Assembly (NCBI GenBank): GCA_942159475.1
Contig: OW804097.1
Location: 40,002,298 to 40,066,297, forward strand
DNA: 64,000 bases
Origin: Sthenelais limicola
Taxonomy: Eukaryota; Annelida; Polychaeta; Phyllodocida; Sigalionidae
Direction of reading: 5' to 3'
Part shown: positions 25,822-37,835 of the stretch, one piece after another
How positions within the stretch are numbered: the stretch's first letter is position 1
Layout of the letters: the number at the start of each line of letters is the position of its first letter
Program-made: the position numbers and the translations under genes
The notes under the pieces: model-generated
What the model was told of the DNA's origin: nothing
The model's database searches: none
The model's input: the letters and a program-made list of their open reading frames with translations, nothing else

Positions 25822-26045
25822 GTCCTAGTGGAAAAGTACATAAATGAAGCCTACACCAATCCTCTCAGGTAACCCGCATTTAAGACAGAAATGCAGTTTA
25901 ATATAGCAGAACAGACACTTTAGAACAACACCATAGCAAATATAATCAGAATAAAAACAGCATTCATTATTTTTCAGCCTAATTTACCAAGATTTCCTAA
26001 ATGTGTATAGAGCTGGCAATTGTACATTTTCTGACGATGTGACCT
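25822..26045. mobile_element. MITE family A, copy 3 (diverged)
   Basis: The right end AATTGTACATTTTCTGACG followed by TGTGACC matches the family terminus. The interior follows the order seen at 12630 (CCAATCCTCTC, TTTAAGACAGAAAT). The left terminus is eroded. Confidence 0.5.
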
Positions 26046-26373
26046 TTATGATCTGGTGTAAAGATAAATGTTTGAAATTGTATACTATTTATATGTTTGA
26101 CCTTTATTTCTCTCTTGTCAGCAAACCAGGGGCTTTGATTAGTCCCGTCCCTCTACGTGTCCGCCTTTATATAGAGAAGGCAGTTCAAATTCAAATTTTT
26201 TCCCTATTTCTTTGAATCGTAGCGTCATCACGATACCTGAGATCAAGTATCAAGATTCCTATTTCAATCATCCTTGTCAAAGGAAGTGAAATCAATACAG
26301 AACATTGAACAAGCCTTGAATTGTCAGTGTTGGGATATTGTATGCAGTGCAGTATCAGGTCATCGTCCTCCTC

Positions 26374-26701
26374 AATAGGGGATTTGCATAGCAGCCATCT
26401 TGAATCTTGGAACTATGAGAGTTGTGTGTCAATGTAAAAGCTCTAGAAAACATGCCATCTTCAAAGTTAAATATGTATTAGTGGTCCAATATATATCCAC
26501 GTGTCATACATGATTCGACAGGGTTCTTAATCTTTCCCATCATGTTTTTGGAATATTTATAAAAGCTACGATATTGGTGAAAATATTATGCATGTTTTTA
26601 TTCTAAAAATATACAAAATACTTGTATATCAGATTTGAACTGAATCCAACCCAGTATGCACTGTAAGTGACATGCGCAGTGGCAGATGCAAATCCCCTAT
26701 T
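26374..26701. mobile_element. MITE family C, copy 1
   Basis: The terminal inverted repeats are AATAGGGGATTTGCAT at the left and ATGCAAATCCCCTATT at the right, a perfect 16-bp pair. The interior includes TCCCATCATG and TATTTATAAAAGC, and the phrase ATGCACTGTAAGTGACATGC near the right end. No ORF. A related element lies at 41828-42164. Confidence 0.7.
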
Positions 26702-28423
26702 CTGGTTAGATTTGTCTATGAATACTGACCGTAAACTGGATTGCGGCAAAAAGGAAATAATAATTAGCTTAAAAAATCAATTAATTCAAATTACGTGTGT
26801 ATTAAAACCGCCAACTCTCTGGCTTTGAGTAGGAAAATCCGGATATTTTAATTGGAATCACAAATTCTCAGATTTTTCCCGGCTCCCAGAATTCTTAAAT
26901 TAGCCAACTCAAAATTGGTAGCTTGAGAAGCGGAAACCGTTAGTCATCAGGACTAGTAACTAAATAAAATAAAACTCTATTTCTGGGAACGTGGCCTTCT
27001 TGTACCTACACGCTCAATAAAAATTGCAAAAAATGTAAAAGTTCAAGTCGGATTAAGATAATTCATTTATTCCCATCATATTGGGAGTTGAAGGCTGCCA
27101 AGCAGTCCAGCTTTTAAGAGCAGGACCGTTTTTTAGCCCTGAAATGCAATCTTCTTTTTTTTCCAGCTTCCGAAGCCTGAAACTCGATATTACCAGGTAC
27201 CCAGTTTTACTCCAGTATTTATGATGTGCCGTTTTTGACAAAGAAATGCATCAAATTTAATTGAATCGCACTGTAAAGCAAAGCAATCCTCAAATTGGCC
27301 CATTGGCTGACGCAATCACAGACCCTCGTGAATTTCCAAAGCTGCTTGAGAAAGCTAACTTCGATCAAGGAATTTCCTTTCTTACACATCTGAAAGTCAT
27401 TTGACTAGGATTTTATTTTGGTGGTTTTGTCCCTATTGTTTTCAGTATTAAAAAGCCGGATTCTCATGTCTGTGCGTATTCTCAGCACCTTGCAGGATTT
27501 GTTTGAACCTATCATCGCTCATGTTTGCTCATTTTTCCTCGGTTGTAAACTCAATTAAGCTGGTAATGTAACGCTAGTAACGCAAAAATTAGTACATTAA
27601 TGGTACATAAAGTTAACAATTATGAATGATAATAGATATAAAGATATAGAAATAAAGAGATAGATATTGTGTTGTACACTACAATGAATAATTTAGTAGA
27701 TGATTTGTTTTTACGTAAAGAAAAATGGGTCAAAATCGTTTAATATTCTTGGCTATAGTGGTTACTTTCGCATGGGTAGGGAACAAATAGACCTTAAAAG
27801 AGATATTTGGTAGTACAGCTCAAGAGATTTTAGGCTTTCCCACTTACACATTTCCAGACATGACATTTGTATTGTTTCTTTGTAATACAGCTCAAGGGAT
27901 ATTTCTTTAATCTTTCTCACCTACACATAATACTGACGCGATGTCTTTATTCTGTACTATATATCAAAGGATATTTCTTCAGGTGTTCTCATGTACACAT
28001 AAGTTGACACGACATTTGTATTAACCAATGTTTTATTTCACTGTGTATTAGCAGTGTATGAGCCAAGAAGGCAGGATATAAGTAATAAAAGGAGTTGCAA
28101 GAACAAAAACAAAAAAAGAGAAAAGAAATTGAAGGAAAGAACCCATGAGGCAATGTTTAAATCTACGTTGTCTAATAGGGAAGCCTATTAAGATTCATGT
28201 TAATGATTGTAATATCCAAAACTGCATTGAGATTTTTCCCAGTAGCCTATATATAAGGGTCCTCGTAAAATCTTTTCACATAACAGGACTGGCCATATCG
28301 GGCTCGTGCTGCCATGGGAAAGATTTGACTCGGACCCATGTAATCCTATTGCTAATAATATCTACTCGTGAGATTCTATCATAATATCAAATGTCTAATT
28401 CGTGTATTCCATATTATATACAG

Positions 28424-28522
28424 GTTAACTAACAAGTTGGTTTCAGTCGCTTAGGATATTGCACGAGTTGCTACGCAACTCGTGCAATATCCTAAGCGAC
28501 TGAAACCAACAAGTTAGTTAAC
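28424..28522. repeat. 99-bp near-perfect palindrome
   Basis: Two 48-base arms (28424-28471 and 28475-28522) pair with only two adjacent mismatches around a TAC loop. The tip is GCACGAGTTGC-TAC-GCAACTCGTGC. The phrase GTTGGTTTCAGTCGCTT from the left arm recurs alone at 63532-63548. It is either two element ends fused tip to tip or a foldback element, and it could extrude as a cruciform. Confidence 0.85.
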
Positions 28523-28557
28523 AGATTTTTATTATACATGCTTTCAATCATGAAAAT

Positions 28558-28670
28558 CGGTTGCCATGACAACCCCACGTAAATCACTAGTGAAATATGC
28601 ACAATGCGTAAATCACTCTAGATACGTTGTTTTCAGAGCAATGCGTGTATAATAATGAGGTTTAAATCCT
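28558..28670. repeat. Repeat shared with 63300-63420 (inverted)
   Basis: Phrases CACTAGTGAAATA, CTCTAGA and TCAGAGCAATGCGT follow in order here and, as reverse complement, at 63300-63420. In both places the GACTGAAACCAAC motif lies on the same side. The palindrome at 28424 therefore belongs to a larger dispersed element. Confidence 0.5.
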
Positions 28671-28818
28671 ATTATTTCTGTTCCGACATATCAGGAAGAC
28701 CGGAGATTATCGCAGAAGATGTGACCATTTTTCGCTTCAGATATGTGTGCTTATCATTCAAAAGCTAATGAAGAAATACAACTATTAATGATAATAATGC
28801 ACTAACCAATTAAGAAAG

Positions 28819-29227
28819 CTATATATGTGTACTCCATTGTCTAAGTAAACTGAACTGTTGACCTGAAAATATAAGACACCAAGCTAGTATACATGTGTCA
28901 ACAGAATTCCCATTAAATAAAGAAATTCTTCCCAAAGTAGTAAATTCTATCTGAGGTTCTTTTCCTTTTAGAGCGCGAACGATATTTTTGTTTCTAGATT
29001 GTAAACCAGTTACGCCTGCATGGCCCACGGCCATTTTCCCACAATGAAGTAAATCTTCGATAACTCATTATAAAAAAGGATATATCTATATCGTTTCTAC
29101 TCCTTCCTGTAGCAAATCCAATACCAAAATTAAGCTTATGAGCCTCTACAGGAACAAAAGAAGCTTTTTCTACTATATTCAAGATTCTCTGACAGAGTTT
29201 CTCTTGTATAAAATCCTCCAAGAACAC
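28819..29227 (-). pseudogene. Possible frameshifted coding remnant, repeated near 30.1 kb
   Basis: Two overlapping minus-strand ORFs (29227-28994 and 29034-28819) could be one frame broken by an indel. The first includes EKASFVPVEAHKLNFGIGFA, which looks coding-like. Sequence near 29055-29125 (AAATCTTCGATAACTCATTATA, then TTTCTACT) reappears in diverged form near 30140-30180, and another part (GAACACCCCTTTTC) near 30058. Block order differs between the two places. The product is not recognised; this could equally be part of a repeat family with chance ORFs. Confidence 0.2.
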
Positions 29228-30469
29228 CCCTTTTCGAGAATCAAACCTCTAATCTAACGACCTCTATCATTTTGTAGTGTAAAAGGTCCTTCAAAAACTG
29301 CCTTTTTATAGTGTCAATGTAGACCTAATGCTAATGAAATCCATTCTCCTCATCACTTTTATCCCTACCATCTCATCAATTTATATCGCCTCCATTTGTA
29401 TAAATCCAGTATAAGTCACAATGTATAGCATGTACCTTTGACCGGTAAACCCGACCCTTCTGAATGACATGCTAAAATAAAGGCTTACTTCTGTTATATG
29501 AAGATTTGTCTAGTCTTGGTTTGTGATATTCGTAGATTTTTGTGTAGAAATAAAAAATGGTAAAGAAAGAGTCTAGAGGCTGTGATCCTAAGATCTAGAA
29601 TGAATATCTATTGTGTATAAGGTAACTGGTTGTTCTGTGTGGCTATTCGTCATTGGAGGAATACTAATTGTGTGAGGACGCTACCGGAGCCTTCACATGC
29701 TACCGTAATTACCGCAATAAATTTCTGGTTACTGTTGAACATGTTACTAATTTAGAATATTAAATATACTAATAATAATTAATGTTAATTAATAGTCATA
29801 AGGTGATTACACTCTGTTACATCATCATTACGTAACATGATGTAACACCTCCTGAATAATTGCCAAAGAAATATTTATTCAAGAGTATAAACGGTTTAAA
29901 CAAATTTCTTTTCATTGAAGATGAATGAAAACACCACAACCTAAAGCTTCGGTAATTATTAGGCTTTCGGTTGGTACATGCATCTAATGACGTTTTAACA
30001 TGAACGACTATCTTCTTCAGATTAATAAGATATTTTTAAGTGTAAAAGCTTCTTCCAAGGAACCCCTTTTCTCAGAAGGTAAAATGTTCATCCTGCAACC
30101 TTTTCTTCTTAGAGTGGAGAGCTCAGCGCCAAAGGAAATCTTTGACAACTCATTATAGGAAAGGATCGGTTCTACTTACCAAGCCAATTAGAAGTATCCG
30201 CTCCAATTCCTCTCTTTCTTACAAAGGTATCCTTATCCCTTTTGCTTCCCAGCAGACGACAATTGACCGTATTTTGGGCCTAGTCCAAAAGCGGTATCCT
30301 CGTTAAGATGAAGCGATTCCTGAACGATCATTCACCAATACATCTTACGCAGACGACTTTTTACACAAATGACTACCCCTGTTTCTAAACGTTTACTATG
30401 CTTTGCTTGTTAGCTAACCGCCAAACACTTCAATTCGTCGTCAATTCTGAACTGCTGCTTTTTGCTTTG

Positions 30470-31080
30470 CCTTTCTCCTAATGTCCTGTCTGCCTTTTCT
30501 GTTATCTTTCCTCTTCTCTTGAGTTCCTTCTAGGACGATCAGATACCGATGTAAGATTTAGTGATATAGGAACATGTACAGTAACTCGCTTTCTGTCTCG
30601 TCTTTCTGTCACCTCTAAGTATGCGATCTCTCTTTACCAGTATCTCTCTATTCCAATTTGCCACTTGCTCTCTCTAATTTCTCCACATTTCCACTCGGAT
30701 TCCTTTCTCTACATTTTCTCATATTCTTAGCGCTATATTTTAGATTTACCTTCCACTCTACCGGCCTTTTTCCCCTCTATCACGCCTTCCGCATATAGTC
30801 CTATTTACCCTGCTCTCTCTCCCCTATTCAGCCTCTCTCATTCCCTCTTTCCTCTCTTCTCTTTTGTTTCCTCCCACTTCTTCCTCTCATTCCCTCCCTC
30901 CTCTTCCCGTTATATCTTTATATAATCCCTCTCCCTTCCTCTATTCCTCTCTCTCTCTTTCTCTCTTTCCCCCTTTCTCTATCTTTGTCTATACCCCTAT
31001 AAAACCACTGCCCCTCTCCTAGTCTCTCTCTCTCTCTCTCCCACACCCTAGCCCTCTCTCTCTGTCTGTACCTCCACACA
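30470..31080. repeat. Pyrimidine-rich (CT) tract
   Basis: About 600 bases are rich in CTCTCT, TTTCTCC and CCCTC words. ORFs here are composition artefacts. Poly-trinucleotide stretches (CTCCTC, CACCAC) continue to about 31300. Confidence 0.75.
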
Positions 31081-31367
31081 GCAAACACCCGCGTTGCCCT
31101 TACAAAACAACTCACAGAATCCACTCTGCTGGTCCAACAACGCGACTCGCCGGTTCGGCTTCAACTGCCTATATGCGCTCCATCCCTGTCTCCCTTCTAC
31201 TCCTCCTCCTCCTACTCCCCCGTTTTAAAACAAGTACCCCATCCAGTAGCGCTCTACCCAATCCACCACCACAACCACCACCACCGCCACCACCATCACA
31301 GTTTCTGGCCCTGGTGTGCACTGGTGATGGCACAGGTTCACTTGGCCCGCTTACTGTAGTAGTACTA

Positions 31368-31599
31368 GGGACAGATCTTCAGAAAATGTACAATCGGCAG
31401 ATCTACACTTTTAGTAAATTCTGCTAAATTAGATGGTCAATACTAGGTATATCTGAGGATATTTGACATTGCCTTGATTCAAACAATATGTTTGGTTATG
31501 TTGAACTGAATTTTGAACCTGACGTTTGTCTTAAATTAATTTTGGGTTATTTGAGGGGATTGGGGAAGAAAAATTGTACATTTTCTGACGATTTGACCC
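31368..31599. mobile_element. MITE family A, copy 4
   Basis: The left end is GGGACAGATCTTCAGAAAAT followed by GTACAAT; the right end is ATTGTACATTTTCTGACG followed by ATTTGACCC. Interior order (CTAGGTATATCTGAG, GTTATGTTGAACTG, TTGAACCT) is the same as in 15915-16145. A TAG/AAG trinucleotide run follows directly. Confidence 0.75.
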
Positions 31600-31603
31600 A
31601 GAC

Positions 31604-31662
31604 TTAGTAGTAGTAGTAGTAGTAGTAGTAGAAGAAGAAGAAGAAGAAGAAGAAGAAGAGAG
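31604..31662. repeat. (TAG)n(AAG)n microsatellite
   Basis: About eight TAG units are followed by about ten AAG units, immediately to the right of MITE family A copy 4. Confidence 0.9.
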
Positions 31663-31889
31663 AAGTAGTGAGAGTAGCCTGTGATGATGCAGTTGTTGTA
31701 GGTTATCATATAAATACAGGACCACTGTTGCTCGCTCTTGATGTGTCTGCTTCATATATCCCAGTGAGGTAAATGGAGTAGTTTACGGTTGTGCTAGTGT
31801 GTTATGTCTGGTCGTTATTATGTTTATATCTAACTCTACTCTGTCAATGTCTCTATGTCCCAACGCTCTATTTGTATTTGTCTGTATCT

Positions 31890-32105
31890 CTGTCTCCGTC
31901 TGTCTGTCTGTCTCCTTTCTCTCCCTTTCTTTCTATCTTTCTTTCTTTCTTTCCCTGTTTCTTTCCTTTTCTTCTTCTACCTCATTTCCTCACTTTTTTC
32001 TCCTGTCCATCTGTCTCTTTCTATTATTTCTCCCTCACTACTCTCCCTCAACCACACTTTCTCTCTCCTGTCCCTCTGCCTCCGTTTTCCCTCCCTTTCA
32101 TGACT
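31890..32105. repeat. CT/CTTT-rich tract
   Basis: GTCTGTCTGTCT and TTTCTTTCTTTC runs within a pyrimidine-rich stretch. The three overlapping ORFs here are S/L/F low-complexity artefacts. A poly-G run of about 17 lies at 32596-32613. Confidence 0.8.
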
Positions 32106-33029
32106 TGACTTTGAGTAGTTTTATATATAGAGCCTAGTGTAGTTAGACACAGCAGTGGGTTATTCTGCATTGAATTATTACCCGTGAGACTAGTATCCTC
32201 ATATGTGCATGACATCCATTGATCATAACGTTATTCGTACACTGTGCATGCCTGCCTATGTTCAACTGTCATTTTATAGAAGATTGGCTGTATAAAAATT
32301 CTAAATTTTTTTTTAAAAAAGCCATTTTCTCTCCTTTCTATCCAGAGACTCAGATCTCTTTTTTTTAAATTACCTTGGACCCTGCTCCTAACTCCCATTT
32401 CCACCTACTACTACTCCTTCTACTACTACTTGTGCTGTACCACACAAACAACCAGTCAGTCATGCCTCGCCTGGAGGAGCACGTGCACAGGTACACACCC
32501 TGGAGGGATGCCATGACGACCCCTGGAGGCTTGCAGGCTAAAGCACCCCATCCATGCCAGTAGTTGCGCGGGGGGCTGGAAAATGGGAGAGGGTGGGGGG
32601 GGGGGGGGGGGGGTAAGAAGACTTACCTCAAACAGTGGAAGGAGAAAGTTTGTGGATGTGGATTACCATTGCTTTTATAATCAATTTCATTTATAGTAAT
32701 CGTCAGTTTTATTCCGTTCTTTTCCAACCCATTCAAACTCATTTGATCACAATTTTGGAGGATTTTGGCTGTTTTTACTACAGGGCTTATTATTCTCGCT
32801 CACCGGCGGCCGTTTTCTCTCAGACGATTATATTTCAAATTTATATATAGAAGGGCAGCAGTACATGTATATTGATAGATTTATTCCAATAAGTCATAAC
32901 ATGAGTACATGTTGTAAGACGTTTCTAGTCGAAATAGCTGAGAATGCAGCTTTAATGTCTCTTAGGTGTTATTACCTCCTTGCCAGGGCAACAACATGGT
33001 CTTAAATGAGTACACTGTGCTACTTTCAG

Positions 33030-33194
33030 GACGCACCGGAACAAACAACCGACAAACCAGCGAACCGAAAGAAGAATCGCTCTGGGGGGATACCATTTTA
33101 CACAACATACATGTGGTGTCTAGAACCGGAATGGACCCATAAAGGTGACATAATGGCATGCTTCAACGGAAGCGACACCTTGTGGCTTAACTAA
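33030..33194 (+). CDS. Candidate terminal exon; function unknown
   Basis: After a plausible acceptor (GTGCTACTTTCAG) a 54-codon frame entered in phase 0 runs to a TAA at 33192-33194. It starts DAPEQTTDKPANRKKNRSGG and has a Trp/Cys-containing second half (YMWCLEPEW). Composition is mixed and not low-complexity. No upstream exon with a phase 0 donor was confidently matched and no poly(A) signal lies close by, so this is a weak candidate. A minus-strand ORF overlaps it and is less convincing. I do not recognise a family. Confidence 0.2.
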   Translation, partial: DAPEQTTDKPANRKKNRSGGIPFYTTYMWCLEPEWTHKGDIMACFNGSDTLWLN

Positions 33195-33452
33195 GGTTCC
33201 GACGTTAGTACTACACCAATGAATATGGCTGTACACAGCCAGACTTACACCAAACTTTTTCATCTTATTTATTTCCTTTCATGAAGCCATCTGGCAAAAT
33301 GGTGAAGATATTTTCCCAAATAAAGATCATAGACAAAGGAACATACAGTAAAGTCGTTCATGAATCAATAACAATTTTCTTTTCATCGCAGCACTAGTTC
33401 ATTTAGCACCAGACTCTCTACACTGGTTAATTAGAATAACAATAATAGAGAG

Positions 33453-33580
33453 AATGGAACCAGCCGCCAGTAATCAAACAATTATTGGACTCGATTCCTC
33501 AACGGAAGTACGATCCTATCATCATACTTCCGCGGAGGAACCAAGTCCAATAATTGTTATTACGAGCGACCAGTTCTATT
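33453..33580. mobile_element. Foldback element, copy 2
   Basis: About 60-base arms (left 33453-33514, right about 33521-33580) pair imperfectly. The best block is AACAATTATTGGACT against AGTCCAATAATTGTT, with GGAAGTA against TACTTCC near the tip. The outer ends, AATGGAACC and a right flank CTATATTTATTACA, resemble those of the element at 2860-2995. Confidence 0.65.
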
Positions 33581-33599
33581 CTATATTTATTACATTCCC

Positions 33600-35550
33600 T
33601 TAAAATGTTACCAAATATTAAATGAAAACTTAATCATTATAACTCTGACTAACTACTTGGTAAAGAAGTCTCTTTGTGACAACGCCTGCCTGTGTGACAA
33701 TGCTCGGGGCCCGTCAAATTTTAGTTTGCACACCCTCTAGAATGATTGCAAAGTGCAACATTAGTGCATCAATAATTCCATTCCGTAACAGAACTATCCC
33801 TAATGTGGGTCCTGCAAACAGAAACACCCTTGCTGAGGAGGCGCATTTGAGAGAACATTTAAAACTACCTTGTGAATAAAGTTTCCATTAACTCACGTTC
33901 GCCCCTGCTTCCTCTATGTGCAGACGGGAGCAAGTGATAAAAAACAGTTGCGAATATCATGGTTGTTCGAAACGTAATCTAAAATCAAAACTTTGTTATT
34001 TATGTTGCGAATGTAAATAGGTTACGAATGGGGTAGAGAACATGTTGGCTACCAGTTCACTATCGCCTCCTCCACTAATATGAACCTATAAGCAATTGTG
34101 TTGGTGATCAAACCTGGTTGTAGTTGCAAGGGCTCCCATTTGCGACCTAGTGGACGACCCGTATTAGGCTATGATCATTCCTCTTCCATGCCCCGCCCTC
34201 CAACCCACCACAAACATCTTATACTATTCCTAATTGTAGGAAGTTGTTTTTGACCTTATATTCCTGGCCCCTGCCCGCCCCGCCCCTCTCCCCTTTCTAT
34301 TCCATATGACCTATACCCCTATATTTCCCATTTCTAACACCTGGATTGAAAATCTCACAACTCTCTATCTTAAGGTCTGAGACTAATTGACTGACTAATT
34401 AACTATCGATTACACACTTAAAACACACTTACACACCCATATGACCCATTACACATTTATCTACCCTGAGGCCCATTTTTGTAGCCCCATTGCCCCCCCC
34501 CCCTGCTCCCAATAATACCACCCCCGCCCTCATGCATAGCCCCTAATACTGCTGCTAGCTCTCCTCATAGCAACCCCTGCTCCCACATTCTTGGAGCTTG
34601 GAGAGTACATATTACATAATCCTCCAGGGTCTGGCATCCTTCACTGACCGCTGGCTGACCGCTCAGTGTGAAGAAGCTGACCACTCCAGCAGCGGCAGCA
34701 GCTGGTCAAGCATGGACTCTCATTTATAAGCTCTGGTTACAGCCCATGCTTCTGCTCCAGTCTTTTACTATTGGGAGCAGGGGTGTAATGGCTAACTAAT
34801 AAACTGTATCATAGCTGGTCATACCTAAACTCGCCAAGAATGCCTTTCACATACCTATGTCAATTGCAGACCTATATCTATCACTATGTCCATTACAGAC
34901 CTACGCCTTTTACATGCCTATGTCAATTACAGACCAATACCTGTCGCTATGCCCATTACTGACTGGCATAAACCCAGGTGTTCACTGGGACAAGGACAAA
35001 TCCCGATAAGGGGAATTGGATAACATTGTTTATAAAAAATATATTTTCTGTGTGCACCAAAACTATGAATTCAGCAGTGTTTTATGTGTATAAAGTTTGT
35101 TTACAAGAGGTATTCCGACGTTTCAGATCGAGGGTTCATCCTTCCTCAGGGTATCGTTTCAAAAATACCCACTACAGACCTACCTAACCAGACCTGCCAA
35201 TAACTGGCATATGCCCATTACAGGCCTATATATGTCTATTACCAACCTAGTACAGTACATAAGAAACATATAGAAAAATCCATGTTTACTCTAGCCAGGC
35301 TTCAATGACAAAGTTACACATTAGTAACATGTAGTTTGAATATGAAGTCTAAGGTATTTCTATATTTAGAAAAGCTATCTTTAAGGTGCTGCTCAGTATG
35401 ATGGATCGGCAGCTAAGGGTCAGCAGAAGACCAGGCACTAACTTCTTTCACCCACCTAAGTATTCAATGAACAACTCATATGTTCACCTATGTGAGAAAG
35501 CCTTTGATAAATGGTAGTGTGTAGAAGCATGTATACATTACTTGTGTTGT
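33600..35550. other. No gene seen; tandem-like phrases near 34.8-35.2 kb
   Basis: A phrase of the type CATTACAGACCTA...CTATGTC repeats about six times with drift between 34855 and 35245. A poly-C run lies at 34493-34503. The ORF at 33676 and others here have no supporting signals. Confidence 0.4.
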
Positions 35551-35553
35551 GTA

Positions 35554-35905
35554 TTAATGTTGCATTCTCAGCTGTTATGGCAAAAATAATCTTACAAAAT
35601 ATTATGACTTATACGACTGAATTTATCAATTTATTGCTGCTGTTATACATTTATATAAGAATTTGAAATAGAATCGGCTTAGAGAAAAGGGCCGCAGGTG
35701 AGCGATAATAAGTGAAACCTTCGCAGGAAAGGATTTCGCTGAGTCTCCAAATTATAGATATGTACTTTTATGAAGCCTTGTAGCAGTAACAACCAGACAA
35801 CCTACAGAATTTTGATCAAATTATTTTTAGCTGGGTTGGAAAAGACTGGAACAAAAAGTGGAATCCTTAGATCTTGACCAATGTTAACTGAGAGTGCAGC
35901 TTTAA
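35554..35905. mobile_element. MITE family B, full-length copy
   Basis: TTAA target copies flank the element at 35554-35557 and 35902-35905. The left terminus TGTTGCATTCTCAG and the right terminus CTGAGAGTGCAGCT are inverted copies. The interior is shared with 45584, 62851 and 24957. No transposase ORF. TTAA duplication with short termini is the pattern of piggyBac-type non-autonomous elements; the superfamily assignment is inference. Confidence 0.7.
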
Positions 35906-35929
35906 AATTAGGATTTAAGTATTTTGATA

Positions 35930-36140
35930 TTTTGAGAGCGTCAGTATGATCATAGAACTATACTTGTTCTATGGTATGATGGATCGGTGGCTTTAGTGCA
36001 GAAGGAGACCAGGCACTACTACACTAGCCTACACTCTTCTCCTCCATTCACCCACGCCTGCCTGCCTTTCTTGAACATGTCTAAGTACCTCAGAGCATAC
36101 ACTCAACAAAGAGCAGGTTCTTACCTCATACAAGCACCTT
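35930..36140. repeat. Dispersed family: ATGGATCGG ... GGCACT ... CACCCAC
   Basis: A block with ATGGATCGGTGGCTTTAG, AGGCACT, and a CACCCACGCCTGCC phrase recurs with drift at 37550-37700, 39640-39730, 39925-40015 and, inverted, at 36720-36800 and 42300-42420. Both orientations occur, so this is an interspersed repeat. ORFs that run through it are not supported as genes. Confidence 0.45.
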
Positions 36141-36545
36141 CCATGTATCCATCTCAATTCAATTCAATAAATACTTATTTTGAAATTGAAATACAAATAT
36201 GAGGCGTACTTGTATAGTGTATAAAGGTGTGGATGGAATTTTATGACAGTACATTACTGTCGTATATGGGATGTTCCAGGAAAATTTTATATTTTTCAAA
36301 GTGATTTACCCACAAGAACCCTAGCTCAGAATGTTTTCATTCTTGGGGTGCGTTGGTCTGTTAGTAGTATGAATGTACATATATCAAATCTCAGGACTGT
36401 ATATGGACGACAACTATGCATATCTGAGATTATCCTAAGGAGCATATATATGTAACTAAATTTATCTAGTGTACTATAGTGAGTGACTATTAAGAAATAT
36501 CACTAACTTTTCTTTCATGCATACATAAATATAGAAATACTGTTT

Positions 36546-36662
36546 AGATGTCCTAATGTCTACCATCATTGGAATCCCCTTGATCTCATCTTTTCAAATT
36601 ATGATGATATCTCAAAATCTTTCTTTGCGACTTGTGACTCCTTTTCCTGGAACACATCACAT
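36546..36662. repeat. Dispersed repeat family D, copy 2
   Basis: Matches 17441-17560 in order and orientation, with GACTTGTGACTCC and AACACATCACAT at the right end. Confidence 0.6.
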
Positions 36663-37749
36663 CTCAGTGATGTATATTAAGTATGAACTTCTCTCTAATT
36701 TGATATGATGTGAGCCATGAATAAGTAAGATGAATGAGGTGATGGAGTCTAGTAGAAGCCCCACATATAGAAGTGAGTTGGTGCATACACGCTATAAACA
36801 GCCGGTGGTCTGCCCATGTGAGTAACATCAATGTATGGGGCAGTGTATCAGAGATGGAATACAACAAAAAGTTGGTTTGTTTGAGGTATCCTGAGTGAAA
36901 TTGCGTGTATCAGCCTGAGTGGCACAAGCGAGGATGTGCACAATTTCACACCAAGTGTGACAGGAACCTAGAGCAAACCAACTTTTTTTTTTATTACAAA
37001 TACGGTCAAACATTTGCAATACATCATTACAAAAAGACGCGTACCCAAGTTGTGGATAAATTCCTGCGTTGCCTGCTAGTCATTAGAACATTTACATGTA
37101 CACAAGTTGCCAAGAAAAGACAACGAATATCTGAGAAACTACTCTGCACGATTCCGACATCCTATTTATCTTACGAATTGATATATACCCCTATACCTCA
37201 ATTCGTCGTTTGAGTTTCTATTCCATATGTAAATCATAACTACCATTTTTATTGATGAAGTTACCTTGTGCAGTGGTCGCACCCACCAAACCAACGCAGT
37301 GCAGCAAAGCACATATGTACAGTGTTTTTTTCAGTGTACAGTGTATTTCCTTGACAAAAATACAATGCGCAGCTCTACATGTTTCCAACATGATGATTTA
37401 ACAAACTAAGTTGATATATAAAAGGCGGGGAAGTAAAGTCGGGGACAGAAATGGTAAACTCTTAGCACTACCTGTCTGTGGCATGCATCAAATATGAAGT
37501 TGTAAATTATTTAGATATCCTGGAGGGAAACTGTATAAGGCACTGGTCAGTAAGATGGATCAGCTGCTTTAGTATTGTAGAAAGGCCACTCAACTCAACT
37601 CGTCATTCACCCACTGTTTGCTAGCTTCTTGCTCATGCCTGAGTATACACTCAATAAACAGAGGGTTCACTGCCAATGGGAGTGATGTGGGCGAGGAATT
37701 CTGAGACAGGAATGGAGCACCCTGTGCAATATGGTTCTATAATTAGATG

Positions 37750-37835
37750 GAATGCAGTTTGTGGTTTTGCCACTCACGATGATACATACATTGAATGCAG
37801 TTTGTGGTTTTGCCACTCACGATGATACATACATT
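37750..37835. repeat. Perfect 43-bp tandem duplication
   Basis: Bases 37750-37792 and 37793-37835 are identical, starting GAATGCAGTTTGTGG and ending GATACATACATT. The exact identity suggests a recent slippage or unequal exchange event, or an assembly artefact. Confidence 0.9.

Noticed and set aside
31173..31427. ORF with leucine-rich start and polyproline, like a secreted protein
   Set aside because: Leu and Pro runs come from TCC and ACC microsatellites, and the ORF ends inside MITE family A copy 4.
32375..32563. ORF with a polyleucine signal-like segment
   Set aside because: Polyleucine derives from a CTA/CTC trinucleotide run; no exon signals around it.
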